A DNA stretch of 64,000 nt from Larkinella knui (lineage in GTDB: Bacteria > Bacteroidota > Bacteroidia > Cytophagales > Spirosomataceae), in NCBI RefSeq assembly GCF_003858645.1, contig NZ_RQJP01000003.1:744001-808000 (forward strand), in the 5' to 3' direction. Below, piece after piece: positions 15,406 to 25,200 of the stretch (the stretch's first letter is position 1; every line of letters starts with the position of its first letter). A program made the translations under genes and the position numbers. Below the pieces are notes generated by a model that did no database searches, was not told the DNA's origin, and worked only from the letters and a program-made list of their open reading frames with translations.

Positions 15406-16917
15406 ATGATAAGAGCACTACTCCTGTGCGTTTTCTTTCCAATTTGGGTATTCAGTCAGCCCGTTATTGAAACCAGGCCCAGTCGATTCTTTGCCGAAAT
15501 TGGCGGTTTTTATGCCCCGTCGAAGCAAACTCCATTCTGGCTGCGCACCAATCAATACGGCATCGTGCCCAACACCCTGCCCACCGCGACTCTGCGGGCG
15601 GGTGTTCGCCAGGATTACCGCTTTTATCCGCTCACGGACTTCACATCGCCCCGACGACGGGATCGGTTTGGCTTTGGGTACGGTTTTGAAGGCGTTTCGA
15701 ACTGGGGTGCCAAGGCAAAACAAACCATACTAATCCCGGAAGCTTACGTTAAAATTCGCACCGGCGTGTTTGAAATCATGGCGGGACGACGACGCGAAAT
15801 CGTCGGTTTAGTCGATTCGACGCTTAGTTCCGGCTCCTACAGCTGGTCGGGAAATGCGTTGCCCTTACCCAAAATACAGATTAGTCTGCCTGACTATACG
15901 CCCATCGGCTTTACGAAGGGCCTGCTTTCTTTTCGGGGTTCTTTAGCCCACGGCTGGTTTGGAAGCCAACGACGCGTCCAGCATTATTTTCTACACCAGA
16001 AATCGTTGTATGCACGCCTGGGAAAACCCCGCTGGCCCGTAAAGTTCTACGCCGGTTTTAATCATCAGGCACAATGGGGCGGTGTAACCGATCAACTGTC
16101 GGAATCCATTATCAAAAACGGCCACTTCCCCGCCAGTTTTCAGGACTACCTTTTCGTCACGCTGGGGAATAGCCTGGGCCGCCTGACCGGTCTCGACACC
16201 ACCCGATATAGTCAGTTTGACCGGGAAAACCGGGTCGGTAATCACCTGGGAACCATAGACATAGGCATGGAATTTAGCTCCCGGCAATTCTCCGTTTTAC
16301 TATACCACCAAAGCATCTACGAAGATGGGTCACTGTATTACCTCACCAACATCGAAGATGGGCTAACGGGGCTACGGTTTCGGAATTTGCAACCCGCCAC
16401 GTCCGGTTTCCGGATCACCGGCGCGGTGGTGGAGCTTTTATACACGAAAAGTCAGGGGGGCGGTGTATTTTCGGATGGTAATAAATTTCGCGGCAAGGAT
16501 AATTACTTCAACCATACCCAGTATCAGGACGGCTGGTCCTACTTTGGTCGAACCATCGGAACGCCTTTCATCACGCCCGTTACCGACACCCGCCCCGGTC
16601 TGTCCCAATACGGTTTTTTCAGTAACAACCGGGTTCGGGTGTATCATGCCGGTATTCAGGGTAATTTTGCCAGAAATTGTCTGTTCCAGTTTAAATTCTC
16701 CTACAGCGAAAATTATGGCACTTACGATGCTCCGTTCCCGGAAAAAATCCGGCAAATTTCAGCGGGGATGACCCTCGAATTACCCCTGAACCAGCACGGG
16801 CTGCTGTTCAATTTCTCGGCGGCTGCCGACCAGGGCGATTTATTCCAAAACAGCAGTGGCGTATACGCCGGTATTCGAAAAACCTGGGATTATTACAAAT
16901 ACCGGATTCGGAAGTAG
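15406..16917 (+). CDS. Wzi-like capsule-assembly outer-membrane protein
   Basis: 503 aa with a signal peptide (IRALLLCVFFPIWVFS). Family signs are FFAEIGGFYAPSKQTPFWLRTNQYG near the start (seen in part as SKQTPFWLRTNQYG), IPEAYVKIRTGVFEIMAGRR around residue 105, SLPDYTPIGFTKGLLSFRG, and repeated aromatic strands to the end. Wzi proteins are 18-strand outer-membrane barrels that help bind capsule to the surface; Bacteroidota carry many distant members with unknown ligands. No capsule synthesis genes are nearby, so the exact role is open. Confidence 0.82.
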   Translation: MIRALLLCVFFPIWVFSQPVIETRPSRFFAEIGGFYAPSKQTPFWLRTNQYGIVPNTLPTATLRAGVRQDYRFYPLTDFTSPRRRDRFGFGYGFEGVSNWGAKAKQTILIPEAYVKIRTGVFEIMAGRRREIVGLVDSTLSSGSYSWSGNALPLPKIQISLPDYTPIGFTKGLLSFRGSLAHGWFGSQRRVQHYFLHQKSLYARLGKPRWPVKFYAGFNHQAQWGGVTDQLSESIIKNGHFPASFQDYLFVTLGNSLGRLTGLDTTRYSQFDRENRVGNHLGTIDIGMEFSSRQFSVLLYHQSIYEDGSLYYLTNIEDGLTGLRFRNLQPATSGFRITGAVVELLYTKSQGGGVFSDGNKFRGKDNYFNHTQYQDGWSYFGRTIGTPFITPVTDTRPGLSQYGFFSNNRVRVYHAGIQGNFARNCLFQFKFSYSENYGTYDAPFPEKIRQISAGMTLELPLNQHGLLFNFSAAADQGDLFQNSSGVYAGIRKTWDYYKYRIRK

Positions 16918-17001
16918 GCTACGGTTTTCGATATACGGTTTACAGGTGTTGAGGTGCTACCTGAACGCGCAAAGGGCCTCAGTTACAACCCGAAACCGGG
17001 C

Positions 17002-17409
17002 CTAGTCTTCGGGAAAAGGAATGAATATAAATCCCGCAAAGTCACCTTCGATTACGAACAGGCAACAATATTCATCGGGGTTCTTGTAACTTTCCCTGAA
17101 CAAGTCAACCGACTCTTCCGCAACGAGCTTGCGCTGAACGAATTCGTCCAGCAGGGAGGCCCGGTAGGTCCACGCATTCCCGGCCAGTTCGTTGGGGCCG
17201 AGCAGCAATTGGCCAATATCGACCGCCCGTCGGGAAGCCACAAATATCGGATTTTCGGTAAAACCGCGCTTCCGGATCACGTACGATGCTTCACGCAGGG
17301 TGTCCGACACTTTCACAAAATCAGTCGAAACCGCACTCATCAGTTTGCGGTTTACATCTGGCGAATTGGCGTCGTCAAGCAGAATATTTTCGTTACTGTT
17401 GTTGATCAT
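17002..17409 (-). CDS. Conserved-looking hypothetical protein
   Basis: 135 aa, no signal peptide or membrane helix. I do not recognise a family. Visible features are SYVIRKRGFTENPIFVASRR, LGPNELAGNAWTYRAS, LLDEFVQRKLV and a C-terminal hydrophobic stretch with CCLFVIEGDFAGFIFIPFPED. Codon use resembles the neighbours and the frame is clean, so I treat it as real. The ATG lies 16 bases downstream of a long hairpin (17425-17508), which could affect its translation. The alanine dehydrogenase gene is upstream on the same strand. Confidence 0.65.
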   Translation of the reverse strand: MINNSNENILLDDANSPDVNRKLMSAVSTDFVKVSDTLREASYVIRKRGFTENPIFVASRRAVDIGQLLLGPNELAGNAWTYRASLLDEFVQRKLVAEESVDLFRESYKNPDEYCCLFVIEGDFAGFIFIPFPED

Positions 17410-17424
17410 TTTTTTTTCGGTATA

Positions 17425-17508
17425 CGGTTTTCAGTATACGGTATTCGGTTGGCTGACGCATGCATGAAAGAATGCGTCAGCCAACCGAATACCGTATACT
17501 GAAAACCG
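17425..17508. repeat. Long perfect hairpin, 37-bp arms
   Basis: 17425-17461 is the exact reverse complement of 17472-17508 with a 10-base loop. The arms contain near-repeats of words such as CGGTTTTCAGTATACGG and TATTCGGTTGG. It fills almost the whole gap between alanine dehydrogenase (stop at 17521) and the small unknown gene (start 17409). No T-run follows on the minus strand. Confidence 0.95.
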
Positions 17509-17520
17509 AAAACGTTAAAT

Positions 17521-18732
17521 TTAAATTCTGGCGGCTAACAAAAGGCTCAGGTCTTTAAACCGCATATTGAATTTTTTGGCAATGTAGGCGTTGGTTAACA
17601 GGCCGTTATGACTGTAAACACCTTTCATAAACCACCGGTTCGCAAACATCATTTCTTCGATTCCGCCGATGGTTCCTGTCTGTAACAAGAAGGGCAGAAA
17701 AATGTTGCTCAACGCCAGACTCGCCGTGTGGGCGACCCGCGAAGCAATGTTTGGAACGCAGTAATGGATCACATTCTGAAATTTATACGTCGGTGCCTTG
17801 TGGGTCGTCATCCGGGACGTTTCAAAATTACCGCCCTGATCGATAGACACGTCAATAATAACCGCATCCAGTTTCATGTGCGAAACCATTTCCTGCGTAA
17901 CCACAATCGGGCTTAAACCGTCTTCGGCGCGCATGGCTCCAATCACCACGTCAGCCCGCTGAATGGCTTCCGACAGGGTGTCGGTTTCAATAATCGACGT
18001 ATAGATATGTTGCCCAATGGCGTATTTCAGCCGTTGCAGCTTGTAAATGTGTTTATCAAAAATCTTGATTTCGGCACCCAGTCCCAAAGCCGTCCGGGCG
18101 GCATATTCTGCCACCGTTCCGGCCCCCAGAATCACCACTTTGGTGGGGGGAACGCCCGTAATACCGCCCAGAATGACACCCCGGCCGCTGTTGGCACTGC
18201 TGAGGTATTCACCGGCAATCAGCATCACCGTGCTGCCCGCGATTTCGCTCATCGCCCGGATCACCGGCATTCCGCCGACTTTGTCCTCGATGTATTCATA
18301 GCCGAGTGCGGTGATTTTTTTACTATTCAGCCGTTCAAAGTATTTTTTTTCGTGATTGGGCAGATTGACGGCCGAAATGAGGGTGCTTCCGGTTTTGATG
18401 TAGTCGAACTCCTGGTCAACAAGCGGCTCCACTTTCAGAATCAGGTTCGCATCGTACACTTCTTTGGGCGAAGGCGCAATGCGGGCTCCGGCTTCGCTGT
18501 AGTCGTTATCCGAAAACTTGGCGCCCTCACCGGCACCTTTTTCCACCAGTACTTCGTGGCCGTGCCGCACCAGAATGTTGACCGCTTCGGGCGTCAGGGC
18601 AATCCGGTTTTCCTGCAATGAAACCTCTTTGGGCATCCCAATCATGAGACTGCCATTGTGCTTTTTAACAGCGGCAGGAGCTTCCTGCGGATAAAGTGCC
18701 GTTTGCTTTGCTAGTTCTTCAAACCCAGTCAC
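17521..18732 (-). CDS. ald: Alanine dehydrogenase
   Basis: 403 aa. Cytosolic NAD-dependent enzyme interconverting alanine and pyruvate plus ammonia. Family signatures: MIGMPKEVSLQENRIALTPEAV near residues 31-52 (the substrate Arg and Lys region), KVEPL near residue 100, and the dinucleotide loop VVILGAGTVAEYAARTALGLGAEIKIFDK at about 197-225. DAVIIDVSIDQGG follows. The N-terminus is about 30 residues longer than in many homologues, as in other Bacteroidota, and the C-terminus is also extended by an NMRFKDLSLLLA segment. It lies downstream of tsaE on the same strand. Confidence 0.93.
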   Translation of the reverse strand: MTGFEELAKQTALYPQEAPAAVKKHNGSLMIGMPKEVSLQENRIALTPEAVNILVRHGHEVLVEKGAGEGAKFSDNDYSEAGARIAPSPKEVYDANLILKVEPLVDQEFDYIKTGSTLISAVNLPNHEKKYFERLNSKKITALGYEYIEDKVGGMPVIRAMSEIAGSTVMLIAGEYLSSANSGRGVILGGITGVPPTKVVILGAGTVAEYAARTALGLGAEIKIFDKHIYKLQRLKYAIGQHIYTSIIETDTLSEAIQRADVVIGAMRAEDGLSPIVVTQEMVSHMKLDAVIIDVSIDQGGNFETSRMTTHKAPTYKFQNVIHYCVPNIASRVAHTASLALSNIFLPFLLQTGTIGGIEEMMFANRWFMKGVYSHNGLLTNAYIAKKFNMRFKDLSLLLAARI

Positions 18733-18846
18733 TATAAACGGGATTTATGAATTACGAATGGCGAATTTTAAAACCTTCGCCGGGTCGGTTTTCTGCCCAG
18801 CCCCCGCGACGATTGTGTACTCCATCATTCTTAATCCGTCATTTTA

Positions 18847-19266
18847 TCAATTGGTTTCCAGTATTCGTTCGCCGTCTTCAACCCGCAGGTGAATAGTCCA
18901 GGCATCGGGCGGCAATAATCCGGCAATTCGTTCGGGCCATTCAATCAAACAGCGTTCTCCCGAATCAATGTACTCCTCCAAACCGCTATCCAGCGCTTCT
19001 TCTTCGTTGCGAAGCCGGTAACAATCAAAATGGTAGACCGGTTCACCCGAATTTGTAACATACTCATTTACAATGGAAAATGTCGGGCTTTGAACCGTAT
19101 TTACAACGCCCAGCCGCTGGCAGACGGCTTTGATGAGGGTGGTTTTCCCCGCTCCCATCTCCCCGTCGAACAACCAGACGGAATACCTGCTTCCGGCATC
19201 AATCAAATGTCCGGCAACGGTATCCAATTCAGCAAGGCTTCGAAAGCGTAAGGTCATTCTGTCCAT
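18847..19266 (-). CDS. tsaE: tRNA threonylcarbamoyladenosine biosynthesis protein TsaE
   Basis: 139 aa. P-loop protein with Walker A GEMGAGKTTL (residues 35-44) and the family motifs SPTFSIVNEY and PVYHFDCYRL, followed by CLIEWPERI. With TsaB and TsaD it makes the t6A modification at position 37 of ANN-decoding tRNAs. tsaD is about 10 kb away in this window. A second ATG three codons in is possible. It has a promoter-like box directly upstream. Confidence 0.95.
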   Translation of the reverse strand: MDRMTLRFRSLAELDTVAGHLIDAGSRYSVWLFDGEMGAGKTTLIKAVCQRLGVVNTVQSPTFSIVNEYVTNSGEPVYHFDCYRLRNEEEALDSGLEEYIDSGERCLIEWPERIAGLLPPDAWTIHLRVEDGERILETN

Positions 19267-19278
19267 TCATTCCAATTC

Positions 19279-19286
19279 CAAAGATA
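19279..19286 (-). promoter_or_regulatory. Promoter -7 box (TATCTTTG) for tsaE
   Basis: An exact TAnnTTTG match on the minus strand, 12 bases before the tsaE start. This would give a nearly leaderless transcript, or favour the second ATG at 19257. No clear -33 TTG. Confidence 0.35.
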
Positions 19287-19381
19287 ACACTTTTCTTTGT
19301 CTCCGACAGGCTGTTACCGACAGTTGACCTTCTGGCTAAAATTAGTCATCTTCGGCCCTCAACTCTTGATTCTAACTTTCT

Positions 19382-20413
19382 ATGTCTCGTACCCTTCAGG
19401 TTGGATTAATCGGTTTCGGACTTTCGGGCCGGTATTTCCACGCACCTTTCCTAACCGTTAATCCGCATTTTAAAATAGCGAAAGTGGTTGAACGTCACCG
19501 CAATGAAGCCGAAGCGTTCGACCCAACCATTAAAACCGTTCGCAGTCACGAGGATTTGCTGACCGACCCGGCCATTGACCTCATCATTGTCGGCTCGCCC
19601 AACGATACCCATTTTCCGTACGCCAAAGCCGCTCTCGAAGCCGGGAAACACGTCCTGATCGAAAAGCCGTTTGCTACTACTCTCGAGCAGGCCCGTGACT
19701 TGCTGGAACTGGCGCAACAGAAAGGGCTAGTGGCCATACCGTATCAGAACCGGCGCTATGACGCTGATTTCCTGACCATTCAGCAGCTTTTGCAGGAAGG
19801 CCCGCTGGGCGATGTCGTTGAATACGAATGCCGGTACGACCGCTACCGGCCCGCGATTCTGGATAGCTGGAAAGAAAAAGATCCCGCCGGCGGAGGCAAC
19901 CTCTTTAACCTGGGTCCGCACCTGATCGACCAGGCCATTGCGCTTTTTGGCCTCCCGGAAGCCGTTTCGGCGGATGTTCGCATCGTTCGGGAAGGCGGAA
20001 TTCTGGATGATTATTTCGACGTGAAGTTATTTTATGCCGATAAACGCGTCATTCTGAAATCGTCGATGCTCGCCGTCGACAACAGCTTGCGGTATATCAT
20101 TCACGGCACCAAAGGTTCGTTTATCAAACACGGACTGGACATTCAGGAAGAAACCCAGCGCAAAAATATTCTGCCCAATACGCCGGATTGGGGTGCCGAA
20201 CCCGAAACGCAATATGGAACGCTGACCACCACCGAAGGACGCGCTACCTTCCCGAGCCTGCCGGGGAATTACCACCGTTTTTACGATAATTTATACCGGG
20301 CCATTGTCGGTGAAATCCCGCAGGAGGTAACACCCGAACAGACTCTGGCCGTTATTAAGATTATCGAACTGGCCGGAGAAAGCAGCAAAACGAAAAAAGT
20401 ACTGGAGTTTTAA
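19382..20413 (+). CDS. Gfo/Idh/MocA-family oxidoreductase
   Basis: 343 aa, cytosolic. The Rossmann start LQVGLIGFGLSGRYFHAPFL has the GxGxxG-like loop and the HAPF extension common in YdgJ/YhhX-type members. The catalytic Lys lies in LIEKPF (about residue 96), and GGNLFNLGPHLIDQAI is the conserved substrate-binding helix with His. It oxidises or reduces a sugar or inositol-like substrate using NAD(P); the substrate is not predictable. It converges with a susC-susD pair, separated by a long hairpin. Confidence 0.9.
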   Translation: MSRTLQVGLIGFGLSGRYFHAPFLTVNPHFKIAKVVERHRNEAEAFDPTIKTVRSHEDLLTDPAIDLIIVGSPNDTHFPYAKAALEAGKHVLIEKPFATTLEQARDLLELAQQKGLVAIPYQNRRYDADFLTIQQLLQEGPLGDVVEYECRYDRYRPAILDSWKEKDPAGGGNLFNLGPHLIDQAIALFGLPEAVSADVRIVREGGILDDYFDVKLFYADKRVILKSSMLAVDNSLRYIIHGTKGSFIKHGLDIQEETQRKNILPNTPDWGAEPETQYGTLTTTEGRATFPSLPGNYHRFYDNLYRAIVGEIPQEVTPEQTLAVIKIIELAGESSKTKKVLEF

Positions 20414-20416
20414 TAG

Positions 20417-20503
20417 AGAGTAAAGAGAAGCGACAAGAGAATAGAGACTGAGCTACCCCTTCAAGGAACTCGTCTTTATTCTCTTGTCGCTTCTCTTTAC
20501 TCT
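20417..20503. repeat. Long perfect hairpin, 27-bp arms
   Basis: 20417-20443 is the exact reverse complement of 20477-20503, with partial pairing continuing inward. The arms repeat words like AGAGTAAAGAGAAG and CGACAAGAGAATA. It sits between convergent genes, 3 bases after the oxidoreductase stop and 6 bases from the SusD stop; an A6 (T6 on minus) lies between it and SusD. It may work as a shared terminator, though the loop of 33 bases is long. Confidence 0.93.
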
Positions 20504-20509
20504 AAAAAA

Positions 20510-22237
20510 TCAATACCCCGGATTCTGCTTCAGCGTTGGCTGACCGTTTTTCTGGCTATTGAGAATTTCCTGCAACGGAATCGGGAAGTATTCGTGCTTG
20601 CCTTTGATGAACGTCACCCCATTCAGGTACGACCGTTTTTTGGCTTCCGCCGGGTAATAGGCATTCAACACCTGATCGGCGATGCCCCAGCGAACCAGAT
20701 CGAACCGGCGGTGGCCTTCCATGCCAAACTCCAGACGCTCCTCAAACTGGACGGCTTTGCGGGCGACGGCTTTATCGGTCCAGGCCGAGGTGTATTCCTT
20801 GATCACGTAATTGGCCGCCGGTTTTCCGTCGGCACCCTTCACAAACCCATCCGGATTGGCCGCCCGACGGCGGATCTGGTTGACGTAATCCCGGGCTTTT
20901 TCCAGACTACCCACCTCAACTTCCGCTTCTGCCAGCCACAACAGAACGTGTGAATACCGAATCATGCGGTAGTTATTGGCGTTCAGACGGGGGTTGCTCG
21001 CGAAGGTGTTCGTTCCCACATCGGAACGGTACATCACGTGCTTTTTAGGCGAGTAGGGACCGCCATACGCCTGATCGCGAACGTATAATTTGCCGGGATG
21101 GACGCCCCAATCCAGAAATGGAATGCCCCGGCGACCCACCGTATGATCCAGGCGCGGATCAACGGTACCTTCATAAGGCGTAAATGGCGCCGTCGATTCG
21201 ATGCCCTGGTCGCTTTTGATGTCTTCCTTATTGAAGTCATCCGGCAGCGGCAAACCGTTGGCGTCCGTTTTGAAAGCATTCACTAAATTCTGGGAAGGCT
21301 GAAAGAAACCGCAACAGGTCGTCACCCCACCGCCACCGTACGGATAATTCAACGTCGCTCCGATGTTGCCATTTTCACCGCCCGATGCCCCATCGTTCAC
21401 CGAGTGTTCGATTTCGAAAATAGATTCGGCATTGTTGTTGGTCACGGCGCGGAAGTTGTCGTGGTACAACGGCATCAATTTGTACTGACCGCTGGCGACA
21501 ATCGCATCGAGCAAGGTTTTGGCTTCGGCGTATTTTTTCTGGAACAGGTACGCTTTCGCTAATGTAGCGGCAGCGGCCCATTTGGTAACCCGGCCTTTTT
21601 GCGTCTGCGTGGGGGGCAGTACGTCGTAAGCGGCTTGTAAATCCGCATTGATTTTGGGCCAGATGTCCTCGCTATTCGGCACTTTGGTACTTTCCAGATC
21701 GCTCGGGCTATACGTTTTATCGTCGATGTAGGGCACCATATTGAACATCTTCTTGAGTTCGAAATGGTAATGACCCCGCAAAAACCGCGATTCGGCAATG
21801 ATTTGCTTGCTTTCGGCCTCCGTCAGGTCTTTGGCCATCGGCAAATTCTGCAATACATCGTTGGCCCGGGCAATTCCGTCGTACATGCCCCGCCACTTGC
21901 CGCGGAAATAAATGTTATCCGACTGAATATTGCCCTGTTCGATCAACGAAATGGGGGGCTGGTCACCGGCAATCGTTCCTTTGTAGGCGTCGTCGGAAGC
22001 AACACTGCCATACACCCAGTTGTCGCCCGAGGATTGGTACGAGCGGTAGGCTCCTTCGGCCGTTGCCCAGCCGTCGAGGAGTGAATACGCACCAATCAGC
22101 AAGGCATTGATACCGGCTTTATTTTGCAGAACCGTATTGGAAAGGGCGGCTTTGGGCTGCACTTCCAGAAATTTGTCGGAGCAGGATGTTGCCATCATGC
22201 AGCAGACGATGAACAGAAATATGGTTATTTTTTTCAT
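20510..22237 (-). CDS. SusD/RagB-family outer-membrane nutrient-binding lipoprotein
   Basis: 575 aa. A lipoprotein leader ends in ATSC (Cys19), followed by SDKFLEVQPKAALS, the standard SusD start. TPR-like helices include AESRFLRGHYHFELKKMFN (about residues 143-161) and the C-terminal region carries EERLEFGMEGHRRFDLVRWG and LNSQKNGQPTLKQNPGY, the usual SusD ending. It caps the SusC partner at the cell surface and binds the ligand, here of unknown nature since no glycosidase is adjacent. The susC gene lies 21 bases upstream. Confidence 0.95.
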   Translation of the reverse strand: MKKITIFLFIVCCMMATSCSDKFLEVQPKAALSNTVLQNKAGINALLIGAYSLLDGWATAEGAYRSYQSSGDNWVYGSVASDDAYKGTIAGDQPPISLIEQGNIQSDNIYFRGKWRGMYDGIARANDVLQNLPMAKDLTEAESKQIIAESRFLRGHYHFELKKMFNMVPYIDDKTYSPSDLESTKVPNSEDIWPKINADLQAAYDVLPPTQTQKGRVTKWAAAATLAKAYLFQKKYAEAKTLLDAIVASGQYKLMPLYHDNFRAVTNNNAESIFEIEHSVNDGASGGENGNIGATLNYPYGGGGVTTCCGFFQPSQNLVNAFKTDANGLPLPDDFNKEDIKSDQGIESTAPFTPYEGTVDPRLDHTVGRRGIPFLDWGVHPGKLYVRDQAYGGPYSPKKHVMYRSDVGTNTFASNPRLNANNYRMIRYSHVLLWLAEAEVEVGSLEKARDYVNQIRRRAANPDGFVKGADGKPAANYVIKEYTSAWTDKAVARKAVQFEERLEFGMEGHRRFDLVRWGIADQVLNAYYPAEAKKRSYLNGVTFIKGKHEYFPIPLQEILNSQKNGQPTLKQNPGY

Positions 22238-22258
22238 GATTTTTTGTCTCTTTCTTGC

Positions 22259-25200
22259 TTAAAAGCTCAGGTTCAAGCCCAACAACAGGGTTTTGGCAAC
22301 GGGATAGGACCCTCCATCGACACCAATCTGGCGGTCGTTACCAGCCGTATAGTTCCGAAGATTGATTTCCGGATCCATGCCCGAATACTTCGTGATCGTT
22401 GCCAGGTTCTGACCCTGTACATACACCGACGCCTGACCCAGCCCTAATTTCGACAGCAGTTTGGTGGGCAGTGTATACGTCAGCTGGATGTTTTTGAAGC
22501 GGAAATACGACCCTGATTCCAGGTAATAAGTCGACGGCAGGATACTGACCTGGTCGCTCGACCGCAACTGGGGCAGAATGGCGTCGGTTTTGCCCGGCCG
22601 CCAGGATTCATACAACATCCGGGTGCTGCGGTTTCCGGCAAACGTTGGGAAGTCGGTCCAGTATTTGACGTAATTGAAGATGTCGTTCCCCTGAACGCCC
22701 TGGCCGAAAACCGTCAGACCGAAATTTTTGTAATTCAGGTTCAGGTTCACCCCATAGTTGAATTTCGGGTGCGGATTACCAATGATGCTCAGATCGCCGG
22801 AATCCACCTTGCCATCGCCGTTGACATCCTTGAAACTAAACCGCCCCGCCCGGTTTTCAGTGGCCGCATTGCCAAACTGGACGGGATGCTTGGCAGCCTC
22901 TTCGTCGCTTTGGAAAATACCTTCGATCGTGTAGCCGAAGAAGGAAGAAATCGGGTAGCCCTGCTGGGTAACGACAAAGTTCTGAATCCGCTCATCGTTG
23001 ATCCCAAAATACTGCGTTTTGGGATCGCCGGTGGTTTTGATCACTTCGTTGCGATACGTTCCGACGTTTAAGCCCACATTATACGTCAGGCCCGTGGCAA
23101 TTTTGCCGTTATAGTTCAGCATCAGGTCAACACCCCGGTTCCGCATTTCACCGATGTTCTGAAATGGTGCCGTCGCCACGCCCTGCGTCAGCGGAATCTG
23201 AACCGGGAAAAGCATGTCAGAAGTTGTGCGCGTATACCAGTCAAAACCGACACTCAACCGGTTTTTCAGCAGCGTGGCATCCAGACCGATGTTGGTGCTG
23301 GTGGTGGTTTCCCACTTCGCATTGGCGTTCCCGAACTGGGTCAGTTCATACCCCGGAACGGCGGACGTACGCGTGCCGTTGATGTCGTAAAACGACGTGA
23401 TCGGGTTGGTGCTGAACTGGGTGTAGGGGTTGTAGTTCCCAATTTCCTGGTTCCCGGTTTGTCCCCAGCCAATCCGCAGTTTCAAGTCGTCAATCCAGGT
23501 CATCGATTTCATGAACGACTCCTGCGAGATCCGCCAGCCCGCGCTCACCGCCGGGAAGTAGGCCACCCGGAAATCTTTGGCAAACCGGGAAGACCGGTCG
23601 CGACGGAGGGTAACATCGAGCAGGTATTTATCGCCCAGCGCATAGTTGGCTTTCGCAAATTCGGAAGCCAGCCGCCAGTTCGACGCCCCGCCGTTGTTGG
23701 TTTGAACCCCCGTACCGGCACTGAGGTAGCGGTTTTCGATGTCATCGACCGCAAAATTGGTCCGGCTGGCGTCAAAAAATTCGTAGTAATTCTTGATCGA
23801 CTCCGTCCCTACAATGAAGTTCAGCCGGTGTTTGTCACCAAGCATAACATTGTATGTCAGCGTATTATACCACGTCCAGGTCCATTCGTAGCTGTTGTTG
23901 GTTTGCAGGCTGTTCGATCCACGGGATTCGGGCGATTCAATGTCGCGCAGCGTATAGTTTTTGAAGTTATACAGGTTGTAGTCGATCCCGAAACTGGTGC
24001 GCGCCGTCAGATTTTTCAGCAGATCGACTTCGGCGTAGGCGTTTCCAAACAACCGGACTTCTTTCTGAATATTATCCTTGTTGCGCCACAAATCGGCCAC
24101 CGGATTCCGGGCATTGTCGAGGTCGCCCCCGCGCGCTCCGGCATAATAACCGGCCACGTCGAATACCGGAATGATCGGCTGAATCCGGAAGGCAAACGAG
24201 ATCGGGTTGCTTTCGTTGCTGTTTCCGTTGGGCTGCCCCAGCCGTTCGCCATACGCCACCTGAAAGTTCTGTCCAACCCGGACCTTTTTCGTTACGTTAA
24301 ACTCCGTATTGGCCCGCAGCGAATACCGCTTGTAACCGGTATACTTCATAATCCCTTCCTGGTTGAAGTAATTCAGCGACATGGCATACCGGCCCGATTC
24401 CGTTCCGCCCGAAACCCCCAGCTGGTGGTTTTGAATCGGTGCCGGATTAAAAATCTCGTCGAGCCAGTTGGTTCCGGTCTTATTTGCCTTGGTAATCAAC
24501 CACTTGGTTTTGTTAAAGTCCGGGCTGTCGATGTTGTTGGAGTAGTTGATGTAGTTTCCGTTGGCGTCCTGAGCCACCCGCGGGTCACTGGCAGAAGCCG
24601 CGCTCGGGAAAACATAGTCCGGAATCACGGGCGTCGGGCCGTTGCCAAACTGCGAGTGCGTCGGGTTGCCATTGGCTCCTACCGCACCGGAGTTTTTCCG
24701 GGACTCCCAAACCAGTTGAGCGTATTGATCCGTATTGAGCAAATCCAGAAACTTACCGGGACGTTGCGTACCATAGTATACGTCGTACGTAAATTTCGGT
24801 TTTCCGATCTTTCCTTTCTTGGTCGTGATGATCACCACCCCGTTCCCGGCGCGTGACCCATAAATGGAAGCCGCCGACGCATCTTTCAAGACCTGGATGG
24901 TTTCGATGTCGTTCAGGTTCAGCGTATTCAGGTTGCCTTTGGTGGGCGTTCCGTCGATGACGTAAAGCGGGGAGTTGTCGTTGATGGTACCAAAACCCCG
25001 AATCCGAACCATAACGCCACCACCCGGCGAGTTTTCATTGCCGACCTGCACCCCGGCCACGCGGCCCTGCAGTGCCTGTCCAACGTTAGTGGCCGGTACG
25101 GAAAGCAGTTGCTTGGCATCCACCGTCGCCACCGCCCCCGTGATATCCTTCTTCGACTGGGTACCGTACCCCGTCACAATCACTTCCGAGAGGGTTTTGA

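Noticed and set aside
23459-24856. 465-codon plus-strand open frame inside susC
   Set aside because: It lies entirely within a certain TonB-dependent transporter gene on the other strand and has no recognisable family features.
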